A stretch of 64,000 nucleotides of DNA, from the NCBI RefSeq assembly GCF_023264855.1, contig NZ_JAHFUW010000011.1, forward strand, positions 32,097 to 96,096. The letters are read 5' to 3'. Position numbers and translations under genes: made by a program. Numbering within the stretch: position 1 is the stretch's first letter; the number at the start of each line of letters is the position of its first letter. Shown here piece by piece: positions 20,959-34,037 of this stretch. Under the pieces are notes generated by a model. The model was not told the origin of the DNA. It saw only the letters and a program-made list of their open reading frames with translations, and searched no databases. Source of the stretch: Herbiconiux sp. (GTDB taxonomy: Bacteria > Actinomycetota > Actinomycetes > Actinomycetales > Microbacteriaceae).

Positions 20959-22032
20959 TCAGAACGGCCAGAGGTCTTCGGCGACGTCGGCGACCCCGTC
21001 GGCGAAATCGGAGGCGCCGTCGGCGATCGCCTCTCCGGCGTCGCCGAGGAACTCGCCCGTGGCCTCTGCGGCGTCGCCGATGGCCTCCCCTGTGGCGTCG
21101 ACGGCGTTGGCGAAGGCGGGCACGTTGTCGTAGAGCAGGCCGCCGAGCGCCATCCCGCCCGCCGCGATGCCGAGTGCGAGGTTCGCGGGCGGAGGCGTGA
21201 CCATGGCCGCGATGCCGAGCCCCGTCGAGACGGCGTCGTAGCCGGCGCGCACGTAGTTGCCCTCGGCGATGTCGACGCCCACGGTCACCACACCGAGAAC
21301 CGCGCCGGCCGGGCCGACCCACTTGCCGGCGGCGCCGAGGAACTCGGCGGCCGACCCGACCCGTGAGGCCATCGCGCTGTCGCCTAGCAGGTTGCTCAGG
21401 CCCTGGCTGAGAGACCCCCAGTTCTGGCCGCCGAGGAAGTCGTTGAACGAGTTGAAGCCGTTGGCGAAGGCACGGAAGTCCAGAGCGGCATCCAGCGAAC
21501 TGAACGAGCCGAGCAGACGCAGCTGCTGGAGGCGGTTGAGCAGGTCGACCACCGCGGCGCTGTCGTAGAGGTTCGTGGCGAGGTCGTACCCGCCCTCGAG
21601 GAGGTCTTGGAGCAGGTTGTTCTCGTCGTCGGTGAGGCCCGGCACGGTGGGCGTGCCGCCATCGCCGCCGGATCCGTCGCCACCCGATCCGTCGCCGCCG
21701 TTGCCGTTGCCACCCGGGCCGTTCCCGCCGGGCCCGCTGCCGCCCCCGAAGGTGCCGCCGTCGGTGCTCGCGGTCTCCTGCTCGTCGGCGTTCTTCACCA
21801 GCGCGGTCGACGCGGAGCGGAGGATGTCGGTCGCCTTCGTGAGCGACTGACGGTAGGTGCCGTTCCACTCGGAGCGGAAGCTGACGGCATCCGGGCCCTT
21901 CCAGGCCGTGGTCGCATTGATCGAGCCGTTCAGCATTCCGGCGATCGTGGTGAGCTGAGCGGCCTTCTGATCGAAGTCCTTCGCGAGTGCCCGCAGTTCT
22001 GCGACATCCGCACCCCAGTAGCCAGCAGCCAT
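20959..22032 (-). CDS. WXG100-like protein with glycine-rich linker and hydrophobic glycine-rich C-terminal domain
   Basis: N-terminal helical hairpin around a WKG motif (MLNGSINATTAWKGPDAVSFRSEWNGTYRQSLTKATDILRSASTALVKNADEQ), linker GGGSGPGGNGPGGNGNGGDGSGGDGSGGDGG, hydrophobic C-terminal region. Confidence 0.8.
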   Translation of the reverse strand: MAAGYWGADVAELRALAKDFDQKAAQLTTIAGMLNGSINATTAWKGPDAVSFRSEWNGTYRQSLTKATDILRSASTALVKNADEQETASTDGGTFGGGSGPGGNGPGGNGNGGDGSGGDGSGGDGGTPTVPGLTDDENNLLQDLLEGGYDLATNLYDSAAVVDLLNRLQQLRLLGSFSSLDAALDFRAFANGFNSFNDFLGGQNWGSLSQGLSNLLGDSAMASRVGSAAEFLGAAGKWVGPAGAVLGVVTVGVDIAEGNYVRAGYDAVSTGLGIAAMVTPPPANLALGIAAGGMALGGLLYDNVPAFANAVDATGEAIGDAAEATGEFLGDAGEAIADGASDFADGVADVAEDLWPF

Positions 22033-22137
22033 GCGCGCAAACCCTTCCCCTCGAATGGTTCGTCCATCGAGCCTATCCGAAGCCTCGCATGCTCCGAACG
22101 GAATGTCTGTGGGGAGAACTCCCCATGGCCCCGGTGG

Positions 22138-25653
<3,516 letters not shown>

Positions 25654-25726
25654 TGATTCTCCGGCTGTGTCGTCGTGGGATCCAAGTCTAAACGCCCGCC
25701 GCGCGCCCCCGTCGGCGTGTCGCGAC

Positions 25727-26602
25727 TCAGGTCCGCGGCGGGTCGGCCGGGAGGAGAAGGATGCGGCGCTGGAAGCGCGTCAGCAGGAGCAGGACGAGCC
25801 CGAGCACGGCCACGAGAGCACCGCCGATGATGAACATCACCCCGATGAAGAGAACGGTGCCGTCGCCGTCTGCGGCGACGAAGACGATGCCGACGAGGGC
25901 GCCCAGAACGCCGAACCCGAGGACCGTCCACGCCATCGCGAGCAGGATGCGTAGCGCGCGGGCGCCGTGGAAAGTGGGACGGATGCCGAGGGCCGTGCCC
26001 ACGTACTGCGACCAGCGGGCGCCGGTCCACCAGCGCGTCGTCTTCCGCGCCACGGGGTACCACCCCGCGCCGGCGCCCTCCTGCTCGCGGGGCAGGGGAC
26101 GGATCACCTCGGGAGCGACCGCCGCCCCCGCCGGCACCGGGATGCGCTGCACGGCCTGGGACTGCACCGCGATCCCGAACCACAATGCGGCGAGCACCAG
26201 CATGCCGATCCCGGCGATGGAGACGGAACCGGTGAGCGCCCCGAGCGTGAACTGCAGCGCAGCCAGTGCGGCGAAGAGGCCTCCGAACACCCAGGCGAGC
26301 ACGGGCTGCTCGGCGGAGGCCCAGTCGGTGCCCGGCCGGCCCTGCTTGATGCGGAAGCCCGTCCACTTGCGGCCCTCCCACCAGCGCAGCGGACCGGCGG
26401 GAGTGGGATACCACCCCGGTCCGGGAAGAGGCCAGGCGGCCGGGACGGATGCCGGCGCGGCCACGGCAGGCGCGGCCGACACGGGTGCAGTCACCGCGGG
26501 CGGTGCGGGAACCGGCGCTTCGTGCGCGGTCCATTGCACGCCGTCCCACCAGCGCAGCCTGCCCGGCGTGCCCGCGTCGTACCACCCCGGCTCAGCGTTC
26601 AC
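25727..26602 (-). CDS. Membrane protein with three DUF2510-like motifs
   Basis: PGWYDAGTPGRLRWWDGVQWTAH, PGWYPTPAGPLRWWEGRKWTGF, AGWYPVARKTTRWWTGARWSQY plus TM helices. Confidence 0.8.
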   Translation of the reverse strand: MNAEPGWYDAGTPGRLRWWDGVQWTAHEAPVPAPPAVTAPVSAAPAVAAPASVPAAWPLPGPGWYPTPAGPLRWWEGRKWTGFRIKQGRPGTDWASAEQPVLAWVFGGLFAALAALQFTLGALTGSVSIAGIGMLVLAALWFGIAVQSQAVQRIPVPAGAAVAPEVIRPLPREQEGAGAGWYPVARKTTRWWTGARWSQYVGTALGIRPTFHGARALRILLAMAWTVLGFGVLGALVGIVFVAADGDGTVLFIGVMFIIGGALVAVLGLVLLLLTRFQRRILLLPADPPRT

Positions 26603-26629
26603 CGATGCCCCCCCTCGTGACAGCCTCCA

Positions 26630-26945
26630 TTATGCTCCCGTCCCCGAGCGCGGCAGCGCGACCACCACGACCAGACCACCCTCGGGTCGCGGGGTGAGGG
26701 AGAACGTGCCGTCGTGGGCACGCACGATGCTGGCGGCGATCGCGAGACCCAGGCCCACCCCCGCGCCGGTTTCGTGGCTGCGGATACGCCCGGCGCCCCC
26801 CTGGAACGGCTCGGTGAGCGTGGCCGCCAGAACGGACGGGACGAGTGCGCCCGTGTTCTCCACCCGCAGCACCGCGCCGTCGTCGTGCCGCGCGGTCACC
26901 AGGTGCACCTCTCCCCCGGCCACGTTGTGCACGATCGCGACGGAT
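26630..26945 (-). pseudogene. Truncated sensor histidine kinase (HATPase C-terminal remnant)
   Basis: VAIVHNVAGGEVHLVTARH...GAGVGLGLAIAASIVRAHDGTFSLTPRPEGGLVVVVALP; no N-terminal sensor/HisKA region upstream. Confidence 0.75.
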
Positions 26946-27102
26946 CGGCGCGCTTCACCGTGCCCGCCCGGCCTGACGGCCGCCTCGCAGGTGCCCCGGA
27001 TGTTCGCGGCGGCCGGACTGGCCTACGAAGACCTGCTGGCCCGAATGGTGGCGGCCGCCCTGACCTGAGGATGCGCGAGGGGACGCGAGCGGGCGACCTC
27101 CC

Positions 27103-27771
27103 TCAGCCCACCCAGTCGCTGTCGTCGCGCCAGGGGGCCAGGTCGACCTCGTTGCCCTCGGGATCGGCGAGGGTCCACCAGTCGGGGGCGCCGGCATCGC
27201 TCGCGATCCGTCCCCCTGCGGCGAGGGCGGCGGCCAGGCGGCTCTCGACCTGGTCGCGGGGCACGTAGAGGTCGACGTGGATCGTATTGCGCTCGGGGCG
27301 GTGGGCATCGATCTGCTGGATCCAGATGTTGGGCCCGAGGCGGTGCGGGTCGCTGATGTCCTCCTCGCCGTCTCCCCAGGGCTCGTAGGCCAGCACGGCC
27401 TGCCAGAAACGCAGCACGGCGGGGCGGTCGACGGCGTCGATGGCGATCTGCAGACTCTGCACCGCGGACGGGTTCGCCCGGATGCCGAGCTCCCGCGCCG
27501 CCTCGGAGATCTCCCGTGCCAGCGCGACGTCCCGCTCGCTGAGGTCGCCGATGTCGTGACTGAGCAACCGGATGCCCACACCCGCGTACCGCAAATCGAC
27601 CTCGGGATGGTGCCCCACGGCATCCGCCCGCTCCTGGATCGCCGTCACGAACGCGGCACCGGCCGCGAACGACTCCGTCACGAAGTACGCGCGGGCGCCG
27701 TCGCCCACCACGCGCCAGTCTTCCGTGCCGCCCGCCTCGCGGAACGCCTTGGGGGAGATCGCATCACTCAT
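27103..27771 (-). CDS. Pterin-4a-carbinolamine dehydratase-like domain fused to VOC domain
   Basis: HHPEVDLRYAGVGIRLLSHDIGDLSERDVALAREI (PCD-like), then VOC domain ending DWWTLADPEGNEVDLAPW. Confidence 0.85.
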   Translation of the reverse strand: MSDAISPKAFREAGGTEDWRVVGDGARAYFVTESFAAGAAFVTAIQERADAVGHHPEVDLRYAGVGIRLLSHDIGDLSERDVALAREISEAARELGIRANPSAVQSLQIAIDAVDRPAVLRFWQAVLAYEPWGDGEEDISDPHRLGPNIWIQQIDAHRPERNTIHVDLYVPRDQVESRLAAALAAGGRIASDAGAPDWWTLADPEGNEVDLAPWRDDSDWVG

Positions 27772-27795
27772 CCCTCAGTTCTACGCCCTCGGTCC

Positions 27796-27855
27796 CGTTC
27801 GGTCGCAGAAATGCGTCCATGATCCGACAAGGAGACGCTTTTTTGCGACCGAACG
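27796..27855. repeat. Long imperfect intergenic hairpin
   Basis: CGTTCGGTCGCA...TGCGACCGAACG 12-bp perfect outer arms with an inner AAATGCGTC/GACGCTTTT pairing. Confidence 0.8.
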
Positions 27856-27874
27856 CGCTACGAGGCAGCAGTTC

Positions 27875-27916
27875 GTAGAGCGCGCGATGGGGACCTCTCC
27901 CCATCGCGCGCTCTAC
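27875..27916. repeat. Perfect 19-bp hairpin upstream of lipoprotein gene
   Basis: GTAGAGCGCGCGATGGGGA-CCTC-TCCCCATCGCGCGCTCTAC. Confidence 0.9.
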
Positions 27917-27969
27917 AGATGTCGGGGAGCATGAGGATCGTTCCCACGACGTACTTCGAAAGGCACACC

Positions 27970-28653
27970 GTGAAACTCCGCCGCATTCTTCCGTTGACCA
28001 TCATCCCGATCGCCGCCGCGTTCACGCTGACGGGCTGCTTCGCCAGCCCCGCGCCCGCACCGGCGCCCGCATCCGACTCCGTCACCGAGACCGGCGCCGC
28101 CGAGCCCACGAGCAGCGCCTCACCCACGAGCGCCGCCGGCGGTTCGGCCGCCTCGGGTGACGTCGCCGAGCCCGGCACCAAGGCCGGCGTGGGCGAGGAG
28201 CTCGTGTATGAGTTCACCGGCACCGACGACCAGAAGGCGCTGATCGCCGCCAAGCTGGTCGACGTCACTCCCGCGACGCCCGAACAGGTCGACTTCTTGA
28301 ACCAGCAGTTCGACAAAGACGAGCTCAAGGGCTTCGAGATCTCGTTCATCCACGTGGAGATGAGCAAGGTCTCGGGCGACCCGGTCGAGTTCAACGCCGA
28401 CTACACCTCCTTCAAGCCCGCGGATGCCGAGGGCCAGCGGGTGCAAGACGTCACCGTGATCGGCTGGGACGAGTGCAGCACCGAGTCGTTCACCCCGGAG
28501 TTCGACAGCGGCGAGCCGATCACGCAGTGCTTCATCGCGGCGGCCCCGGCCGGTGGTGCGAAGCCGGCCGGCGTCTACTACGACGGCGGCTACTCCGATG
28601 TGAACCCCTACGACTACTACGACGGCAAGCCCCTGCTCTTCGTGCAGGACTGA
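27970..28653 (+). CDS. Lipoprotein of unknown function
   Basis: GTG start, signal peptide with lipobox LTGC (AAAFTLTGCFASPAP), Ala/Ser/Pro linker. Confidence 0.8.
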   Translation: MKLRRILPLTIIPIAAAFTLTGCFASPAPAPAPASDSVTETGAAEPTSSASPTSAAGGSAASGDVAEPGTKAGVGEELVYEFTGTDDQKALIAAKLVDVTPATPEQVDFLNQQFDKDELKGFEISFIHVEMSKVSGDPVEFNADYTSFKPADAEGQRVQDVTVIGWDECSTESFTPEFDSGEPITQCFIAAAPAGGAKPAGVYYDGGYSDVNPYDYYDGKPLLFVQD

Positions 28654-28803
28654 CCCGGTCTCCGTTGGTCGTCCCGGGTGTATTCTCGGAGCATCTGAGG
28701 TAAAAGCGTTCTGCTGATCGGTCGGTAACCGATCGGATCGGCGGTGCGAGTACACGCGGTACCGAGCGGTCCGCCACTTCTTCTCTTCGAAGGAGTGTGT
28801 GCT

Positions 28804-30256
28804 ATGACCGCCGACCGATCGCGATCCCTCACCCGGAGCACCGCAGCGGCATCACCGCCCCAGTCGCTGGGGCAGGCGTGGCTCGCCCTGGCCGGGCTCT
28901 CGGCCGTCTTCCTGTTCGAGATGCTCGACAACTCGATCCTGAACGTGGCGCTGCCGACGATCGGCCGCGACCTCGAAGCCTCCACCTCCGGGCTGCAGTG
29001 GGTGACCGGAGCGTATTCGGTGACGTTCGGTGGCCTGATGCTGCTGTTCGGTGCGGTGGCCGACCGCGTCGGCCGGCGGCGGATCATGCTGATCGGCCTG
29101 GTGCTGCTGGCTGCTGGCTGCTGCGAGCCTCGCCACGGTCTTCGTGACGAGCACGGAGCAGTTGATCGCGGTGCGCGCCGTGATGGGCGTCGCCGCCGCC
29201 ATGACCACGCCGGGTTCGATGGCACTCGCCTTCCGCCTGTTCGGCACCGAAGACCTGCGGGTGCGCGCGATCACCCTCATCTCGACCGCCGGACTCGTGG
29301 GGCTGGCGATCGGCCCGACCCTGGGCGGTCTGGTGCTCGCGGTGGCGCCGTGGCAGGTGCTACTGATCGCGAACGCGCCGATCGCCGGGCTGGCCCTGCT
29401 CGGCATCCGCCTCGGGATCGCCGCCGATGACGCGAGCACGCTCCACCGCGAGCCGGTCGACTTCGTGGGGGCGCTTCTCGGCACCGCGTCGATCGTGCTG
29501 GCGCTGATGATCCCGACCCTGTTCGTGAACGCCGGCGCGGGATCGGTCTGGCCCTGGCTGGCGGTACTGGCCGCGGTCGGCGCGCTGACCGGGTTCGTGC
29601 TGCGCGAGCGGTCGGCGAGGTTCCCGCTGCTGCCGCTCCCGCTGCTGGCCGTGCCACTGGTCTCCAGCGGTCTCGCGTTCAAAGCGGCCGCGGGACTGGC
29701 CGTCTCCGGTCTGAGCTTCCTGGTGACGCTCCAGCTGCAGTTCGCCTGGGGCTGGCCGCCGGCGCTCGCCGCCGCCGGGATGCTTCCGCAGGTCGCCGTG
29801 CTGCTGGCGAGCGGCCGCTTCGTGGCCCCGCTCGTTCGCCGGGTGGGCCTCGGGCGGGCGGCCTGGATGAGCGCCGCGGCGGTGGTGCTCGGCCTCGCGG
29901 TGTTCGCGCTCTTCGGCCGTTTCGGCTACGGCGCCGTGGTGGTGGCGCTCGTGCTCGTGGCGGCCGGGATGCGCGTGGTGGGCGTCGTCGCCGGCACGAA
30001 TGTGCTGAACGGACTGCCGCCCGCCCGAACCTCGATCGGTGCGGCACTGGTCGACACCTCGAGCGAGCTCGCCACAGCGATCGGCATCGCCGCCGCCGGC
30101 ACCATCCTCGCCGCCCTGTTCGCCGGCAACCTCGGTGCCGCGCCGTGGGATCCCACCCAGACCGGGCAGTTCGACACGGCGGTGACGGTCGCCGGTCTCG
30201 CCCTCACGGCACTGTCGGCGGCGCTGGTCGCATTCGGCATCATCCGTTCGCGGTGA
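28804..30256 (+). pseudogene. MFS transporter (DHA2-like) interrupted by a frameshift
   Basis: N-terminal part FLFEMLDNSILNVALPTIGRDLEASTSGLQWVTGAYSVTFGGLMLLFGAVADRVGRRRIMLIGLVLLAAG in one frame; continuation LATVFVTSTEQLIAVRAVMGVAAAMTTPGSMALAFRLF... in another; junction is a CTGCTGG tandem repeat at 29104-29124. Confidence 0.85.
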
Positions 30257-30269
30257 CGCCGGTGGCCGG

Positions 30270-30896
30270 TCAGCGCAGGATGCCGCGCTGCCTCGCCACC
30301 GACACCGCCGCGGTGCGCGAGGCCACCCCGAGCTTGGTGAAGATGTGCGCCAGGTGGGACTTCACCGTCGTCTCGCTCACGAAGAGGTCGGCCGCCACCT
30401 CGGTGTTCGATCGCCCCGCCGCCACGAGGTCGAGCACCTCGATCTCGCGCGAGCTGAGACTCGCCTGCGGGGCTCGCATCCGGTCGAGCAGCCGTGAGGC
30501 GATGACCGGCGCCAGCGCGCTCTCCCCGGCGGCGGCGGCGCGCACGGCGGCGGTGAGCTCGTGCGGCGGCGCGTCCTTCAGCAGATACCCGCTCGCTCCC
30601 GCCTCGATGGCGCCGAGGATGTCGGCATCCGAGTCGTAGTTGGTGAGCACCAGCACGTACGGGGCCGCATCCAGGGCCCGGATGCGCCGGGTGGCCTCGG
30701 CACCGGTCGACGCTGCCTGGGCGCCGAACTGCAGGTCGATGAGCACCACGTCGGGATTCTCCCGCTCGGCGGCCGCCACCGCCTCGTCCGGCGTACCGGC
30801 CTCGGCCACGACCTCGATGCCGGGCTCGAGCGAGAACAGGGCGAGCAGCCCGGCCCGCACGATGGGATGGTCGTCGGCGATCACGAGGCGGATCAT
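30270..30896 (-). CDS. NarL/FixJ-type response regulator
   Basis: MIRLVIADDHPIVRAGLLALFS receiver and LuxR HTH SSREIEVLDLVAAGRSNTEVAADLFVSETTVKSHLAHIFTKLGV. Confidence 0.95.
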   Translation of the reverse strand: MIRLVIADDHPIVRAGLLALFSLEPGIEVVAEAGTPDEAVAAAERENPDVVLIDLQFGAQAASTGAEATRRIRALDAAPYVLVLTNYDSDADILGAIEAGASGYLLKDAPPHELTAAVRAAAAGESALAPVIASRLLDRMRAPQASLSSREIEVLDLVAAGRSNTEVAADLFVSETTVKSHLAHIFTKLGVASRTAAVSVARQRGILR

Positions 30897-32080
30897 GCCA
30901 GCGGCTCCAGCGCGAGCTCCACCGTCAGCACCGTGCCCGCGCGCGGCGCCGACTCGACCGTCAGCACACCGCCGAGCTGATCGACGCGCTCGCGGGTCGC
31001 CTGCAGCCCGAAGGAGTCGGAGCGGCCGCGCGACGCCGCGGAGGCCGCAGCCGGGTCGAATCCCGCGCCGTCGTCGGCGACCGTGAACCGCAGGTGCTCG
31101 CCATCCGTCTCCCGCCGCAGGTCGAGCCGGATCGTGGCCCGCGTGGCGTGGGCGTGCTGCAGCACGTTCGCCACGGCGCCCTGCGCGATCCGGAGCAGAG
31201 CGGTCTGCACCGGCATCGGCAGGTCGACCGCATCCGGAACCCGCACCTCGACGGCCAGCCCCTGCGGAACCCACTGCTCGGCGGCCAGGCGGCGCAGCGC
31301 CCCGCCGAGACCGCGATCGTCGAGGTCAGGCGGCGTGAGTTCGCGGATGAAGCGGCGGGCGTCGGCGAGATTGGCCGCGGCCGTCTCCCGGGCGAGCCGG
31401 ATGTGCTCGATGCCCGGCCGGCCGGGATCCGCGCGTTCGGCCGCGTGCAGCAGCATCTGGATGCTCGAGAGGCCTTGTGCGAGAGTGTCGTGGATCTCGC
31501 GCGCCAGCCGGGCGCGTTCGGCGAGCATCCCCGATTCCCGCTCGGTGGCGGCCAGCTGCCCTCGGGTGTCCAGCAGCTCCTGCATGAGCGCCTCGCGCTG
31601 CTGGGCCTCGCGCGCCAGCGCCTGGTAGCCGAGACCGATCAGCAGGGCGACGCCGGCGCCCACCAGCGGGCCGATCACTCCCCCGACGCTCCAGCCGCCG
31701 TGCAGCCCCAGCGCGCCGATGGCGACGACGGTGGACACCAGGATGGCGGCGGATCCTCCTCCGCGGCCCAGCAGATGCAGGTACAGGAAGAAGAGTGGGA
31801 AGACGAGGTACGCGGCCTCCGGGGTCAGCCACAGGAGTGCCACCCATTCCAGGCTGAGAAGGGCCAGCCAGAGCACACTCGCCACGCGCCCGCCACGGTG
31901 GGAGACGGCCCCGGCCGCGTACGTCGCCAGCAGCACCACCGCCAGGACGACAACGGCCACGCCGATATCGCTCGGCACGAGCACGGCGCGGGCGATCACC
32001 AGCGCGGCGAGCCCGACGAAGAGCAGATGCAGCCCGGTGCGCAGCCCCACGAACACGGGGGTGAGCGCGGTGTGGGGCAT
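30893..32080 (-). CDS. NarL-family sensor histidine kinase
   Basis: TM N-terminus, HisKA_3 ERARLAREIHDTLAQGLSSIQMLLHAAE, HATPase; stop overlaps response regulator start. Confidence 0.93.
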   Translation of the reverse strand: MPHTALTPVFVGLRTGLHLLFVGLAALVIARAVLVPSDIGVAVVVLAVVLLATYAAGAVSHRGGRVASVLWLALLSLEWVALLWLTPEAAYLVFPLFFLYLHLLGRGGGSAAILVSTVVAIGALGLHGGWSVGGVIGPLVGAGVALLIGLGYQALAREAQQREALMQELLDTRGQLAATERESGMLAERARLAREIHDTLAQGLSSIQMLLHAAERADPGRPGIEHIRLARETAAANLADARRFIRELTPPDLDDRGLGGALRRLAAEQWVPQGLAVEVRVPDAVDLPMPVQTALLRIAQGAVANVLQHAHATRATIRLDLRRETDGEHLRFTVADDGAGFDPAAASAASRGRSDSFGLQATRERVDQLGGVLTVESAPRAGTVLTVELALEPLA

Positions 32081-32256
32081 GACCGGAATCCTACGCATCC
32101 CCCGGCACCGATCCATCCTCCGAAAGGACGACTCCACGACCCGCCTCCCGGTCGCCGGACGGTGTGCGACCGGCCGATGACCCGCCCGGTCGCAGCCGGG
32201 AGAGTGGATCACGTCGCCACCACACCCATCCCCCTCGGCGACAGGAGAGGATTCCC

Positions 32257-33327
32257 ATGTTCGTCGCCCTCCGCGACCTGCGCTTCGCCCGCGGCCGGTT
32301 CGTGCTGATCGGCGCGGTGGTGGCACTCATCACCGTGCTCGTCGGCTTTCTCAGCGGCCTCACCGGGGGCCTCGCGACGCAGAACATCTCCGCCGTGTTG
32401 TCGCTTCCGGCCGACCGGCTGGTGTTCTCCGCGCCGGCGGCGGGAAGCAGCGGCATCTCCTTCGCCGACTCGGCGATCACCGAGCAGCAGGCCGCCGGAT
32501 GGGCCTCGACCGACGGCGTTTCGACGGTCGAGCCGATCGGCATCACCCAGACCCGCGCCGAAGCGGGCGACGCCCGGGTGGCGGTCGCCGTCTTCGGCAT
32601 GCAGCCCGGCTTCGACTCCGCGGCGCCCTCCGGCCCGGGGCGGGTGCAGGTATCCGCCCCGGCGGCCGCCGACCTCGGCGTCGCCGCGGGCGACTCGGTG
32701 ACGATCGGCGGCACCGCCTTCACCGTCGAAGCGGTCGGCGGCGACTCCTGGTACAGCCACACCCCCGTCGTGGAGATGCTCCTGGCCGACTGGCAGGCGC
32801 TCGCCGCGACCACCGGCACGCCCGGCGCGTTCGCCACCGTGCTCGCCGTGACGGGGGCGCCCGACTGGGCGGCCGCCGACGCCGCTCAGACCACCTCGTC
32901 CGCGAGCATCCTGGGCTCCCTGACGGCGCTCAGCGCATTCCGCTCGGAGATCGGCTCGCTGCTCATGATGGTGGCCATGCTCTTCGGCATCTCGGGCCTG
33001 GTGATCGGCGCCTTCTTCACCGTCTGGACGATGCAGCGCAAAGCCGACATCGCGGTGCTCAAGGCGCTGGGCGCGAGCACGCCCTCCCTGGTGCGGGATG
33101 CGCTCGGTCAAGCACTGATCGTGCTGCTGCTCGGCATCGGAACGGGCCTCGGGCTGGTGGCGCTGCTCGGCGCGCTGGCCGGCACCGCGCTGCCGTTTCT
33201 GCTCAGCCCGCTCACCACCCTGCTGCCCGGCGCGATCATGATCGTGCTCGGACTCGCCGGCGCGGCCTTCGCGCTGCGCTCCGTCACCTCCACCGACCCC
33301 CTCACCGCCCTAGGGAGCACCCGATGA
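32257..33327 (+). CDS. ABC transporter permease (FtsX/MacB-like)
   Basis: MFVALRDLRFARGRFVLIGAVVALITVLVGFLSGL..., C-terminal FtsX-like TM region. Confidence 0.9.
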   Translation: MFVALRDLRFARGRFVLIGAVVALITVLVGFLSGLTGGLATQNISAVLSLPADRLVFSAPAAGSSGISFADSAITEQQAAGWASTDGVSTVEPIGITQTRAEAGDARVAVAVFGMQPGFDSAAPSGPGRVQVSAPAAADLGVAAGDSVTIGGTAFTVEAVGGDSWYSHTPVVEMLLADWQALAATTGTPGAFATVLAVTGAPDWAAADAAQTTSSASILGSLTALSAFRSEIGSLLMMVAMLFGISGLVIGAFFTVWTMQRKADIAVLKALGASTPSLVRDALGQALIVLLLGIGTGLGLVALLGALAGTALPFLLSPLTTLLPGAIMIVLGLAGAAFALRSVTSTDPLTALGSTR

Positions 33328-34028
33328 TCCGCCTCGACGACGTCACCCTCACCTTCCCCGACGGGGACGCCCGTATCGCCGCCGTCGATCACGTCACTCT
33401 GACGGCCCGGCCGGGAACGGTCACCGGCATCACCGGGCCGAGCGGATCGGGCAAGTCGAGCCTGCTCGCGGTCGCCGCCACGCTCATCCGCCCCGATTCC
33501 GGCCGGGTGATCATCGACGGCACGGATGCCGGCGACCTCACGCCGCGCGAGGCGACGGCGCTGCGGCGCCGGACGATCGGGATCGTCTTCCAGCAGTCGA
33601 ACCTGCTCCCCTCGCTCACCGCCGTCGAGCAGCTGACGGTGATGAACGAGCTCGGCGCCCCGGGATCTCGGCGCCGACGCCGCACCGCGGCCGCTCGGGC
33701 CGGCGAACTCCTCGACGCGGTCGGTCTGGCCGACCACGCCGCGAAACGCCCGCACCAGCTCTCCGGCGGCCAGCGGCAGCGGGTGAACATCGCCCGGGCG
33801 CTGATGAACGACCCCGCCGTGCTGCTGGTCGACGAGCCCACGAGTGCGCTCGATCAGGAGCGGGGCGCCGCGATCATCGAGCTCATCCTGCGGCTCACCG
33901 AGGAGCGGAGCACGTCGACGCTGCTCGTGACGCATGACCTCGTTCACCTACCTAGGATGCACGGGCTGGTGCACCTGGTCGACGGCAAGGTCTCGACCGC
34001 CGGGCGGCACGACCTGGAACGTGCCTAG
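33324..34028 (+). CDS. ABC transporter ATP-binding protein (LolD/MacB-like)
   Basis: Walker A GPSGSGKSSLL, signature LSGGQRQRVNIARAL, Walker B VLLVDEPTSALD. Confidence 0.96.
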   Translation: MIRLDDVTLTFPDGDARIAAVDHVTLTARPGTVTGITGPSGSGKSSLLAVAATLIRPDSGRVIIDGTDAGDLTPREATALRRRTIGIVFQQSNLLPSLTAVEQLTVMNELGAPGSRRRRRTAAARAGELLDAVGLADHAAKRPHQLSGGQRQRVNIARALMNDPAVLLVDEPTSALDQERGAAIIELILRLTEERSTSTLLVTHDLVHLPRMHGLVHLVDGKVSTAGRHDLERA

Positions 34029-34037
34029 GCTGAACGG

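Noticed and set aside
21660-21760. GC-rich repeat in the WXG100-like gene as a stand-alone repeat array
   Set aside because: Encodes the Gly-rich linker; explained by protein low complexity
28716-28734. Inverted repeat GATCGGT-CGGTA-ACCGATC upstream of the MFS gene as a TetR-type operator
   Set aside because: Plausible but no adjacent regulator and the arms are short; insufficient support
28744-30256. Two separate MFS genes (28744..29430 and 29144..30256)
   Set aside because: The two are halves of one transporter separated by a 7-bp duplication, not two genes
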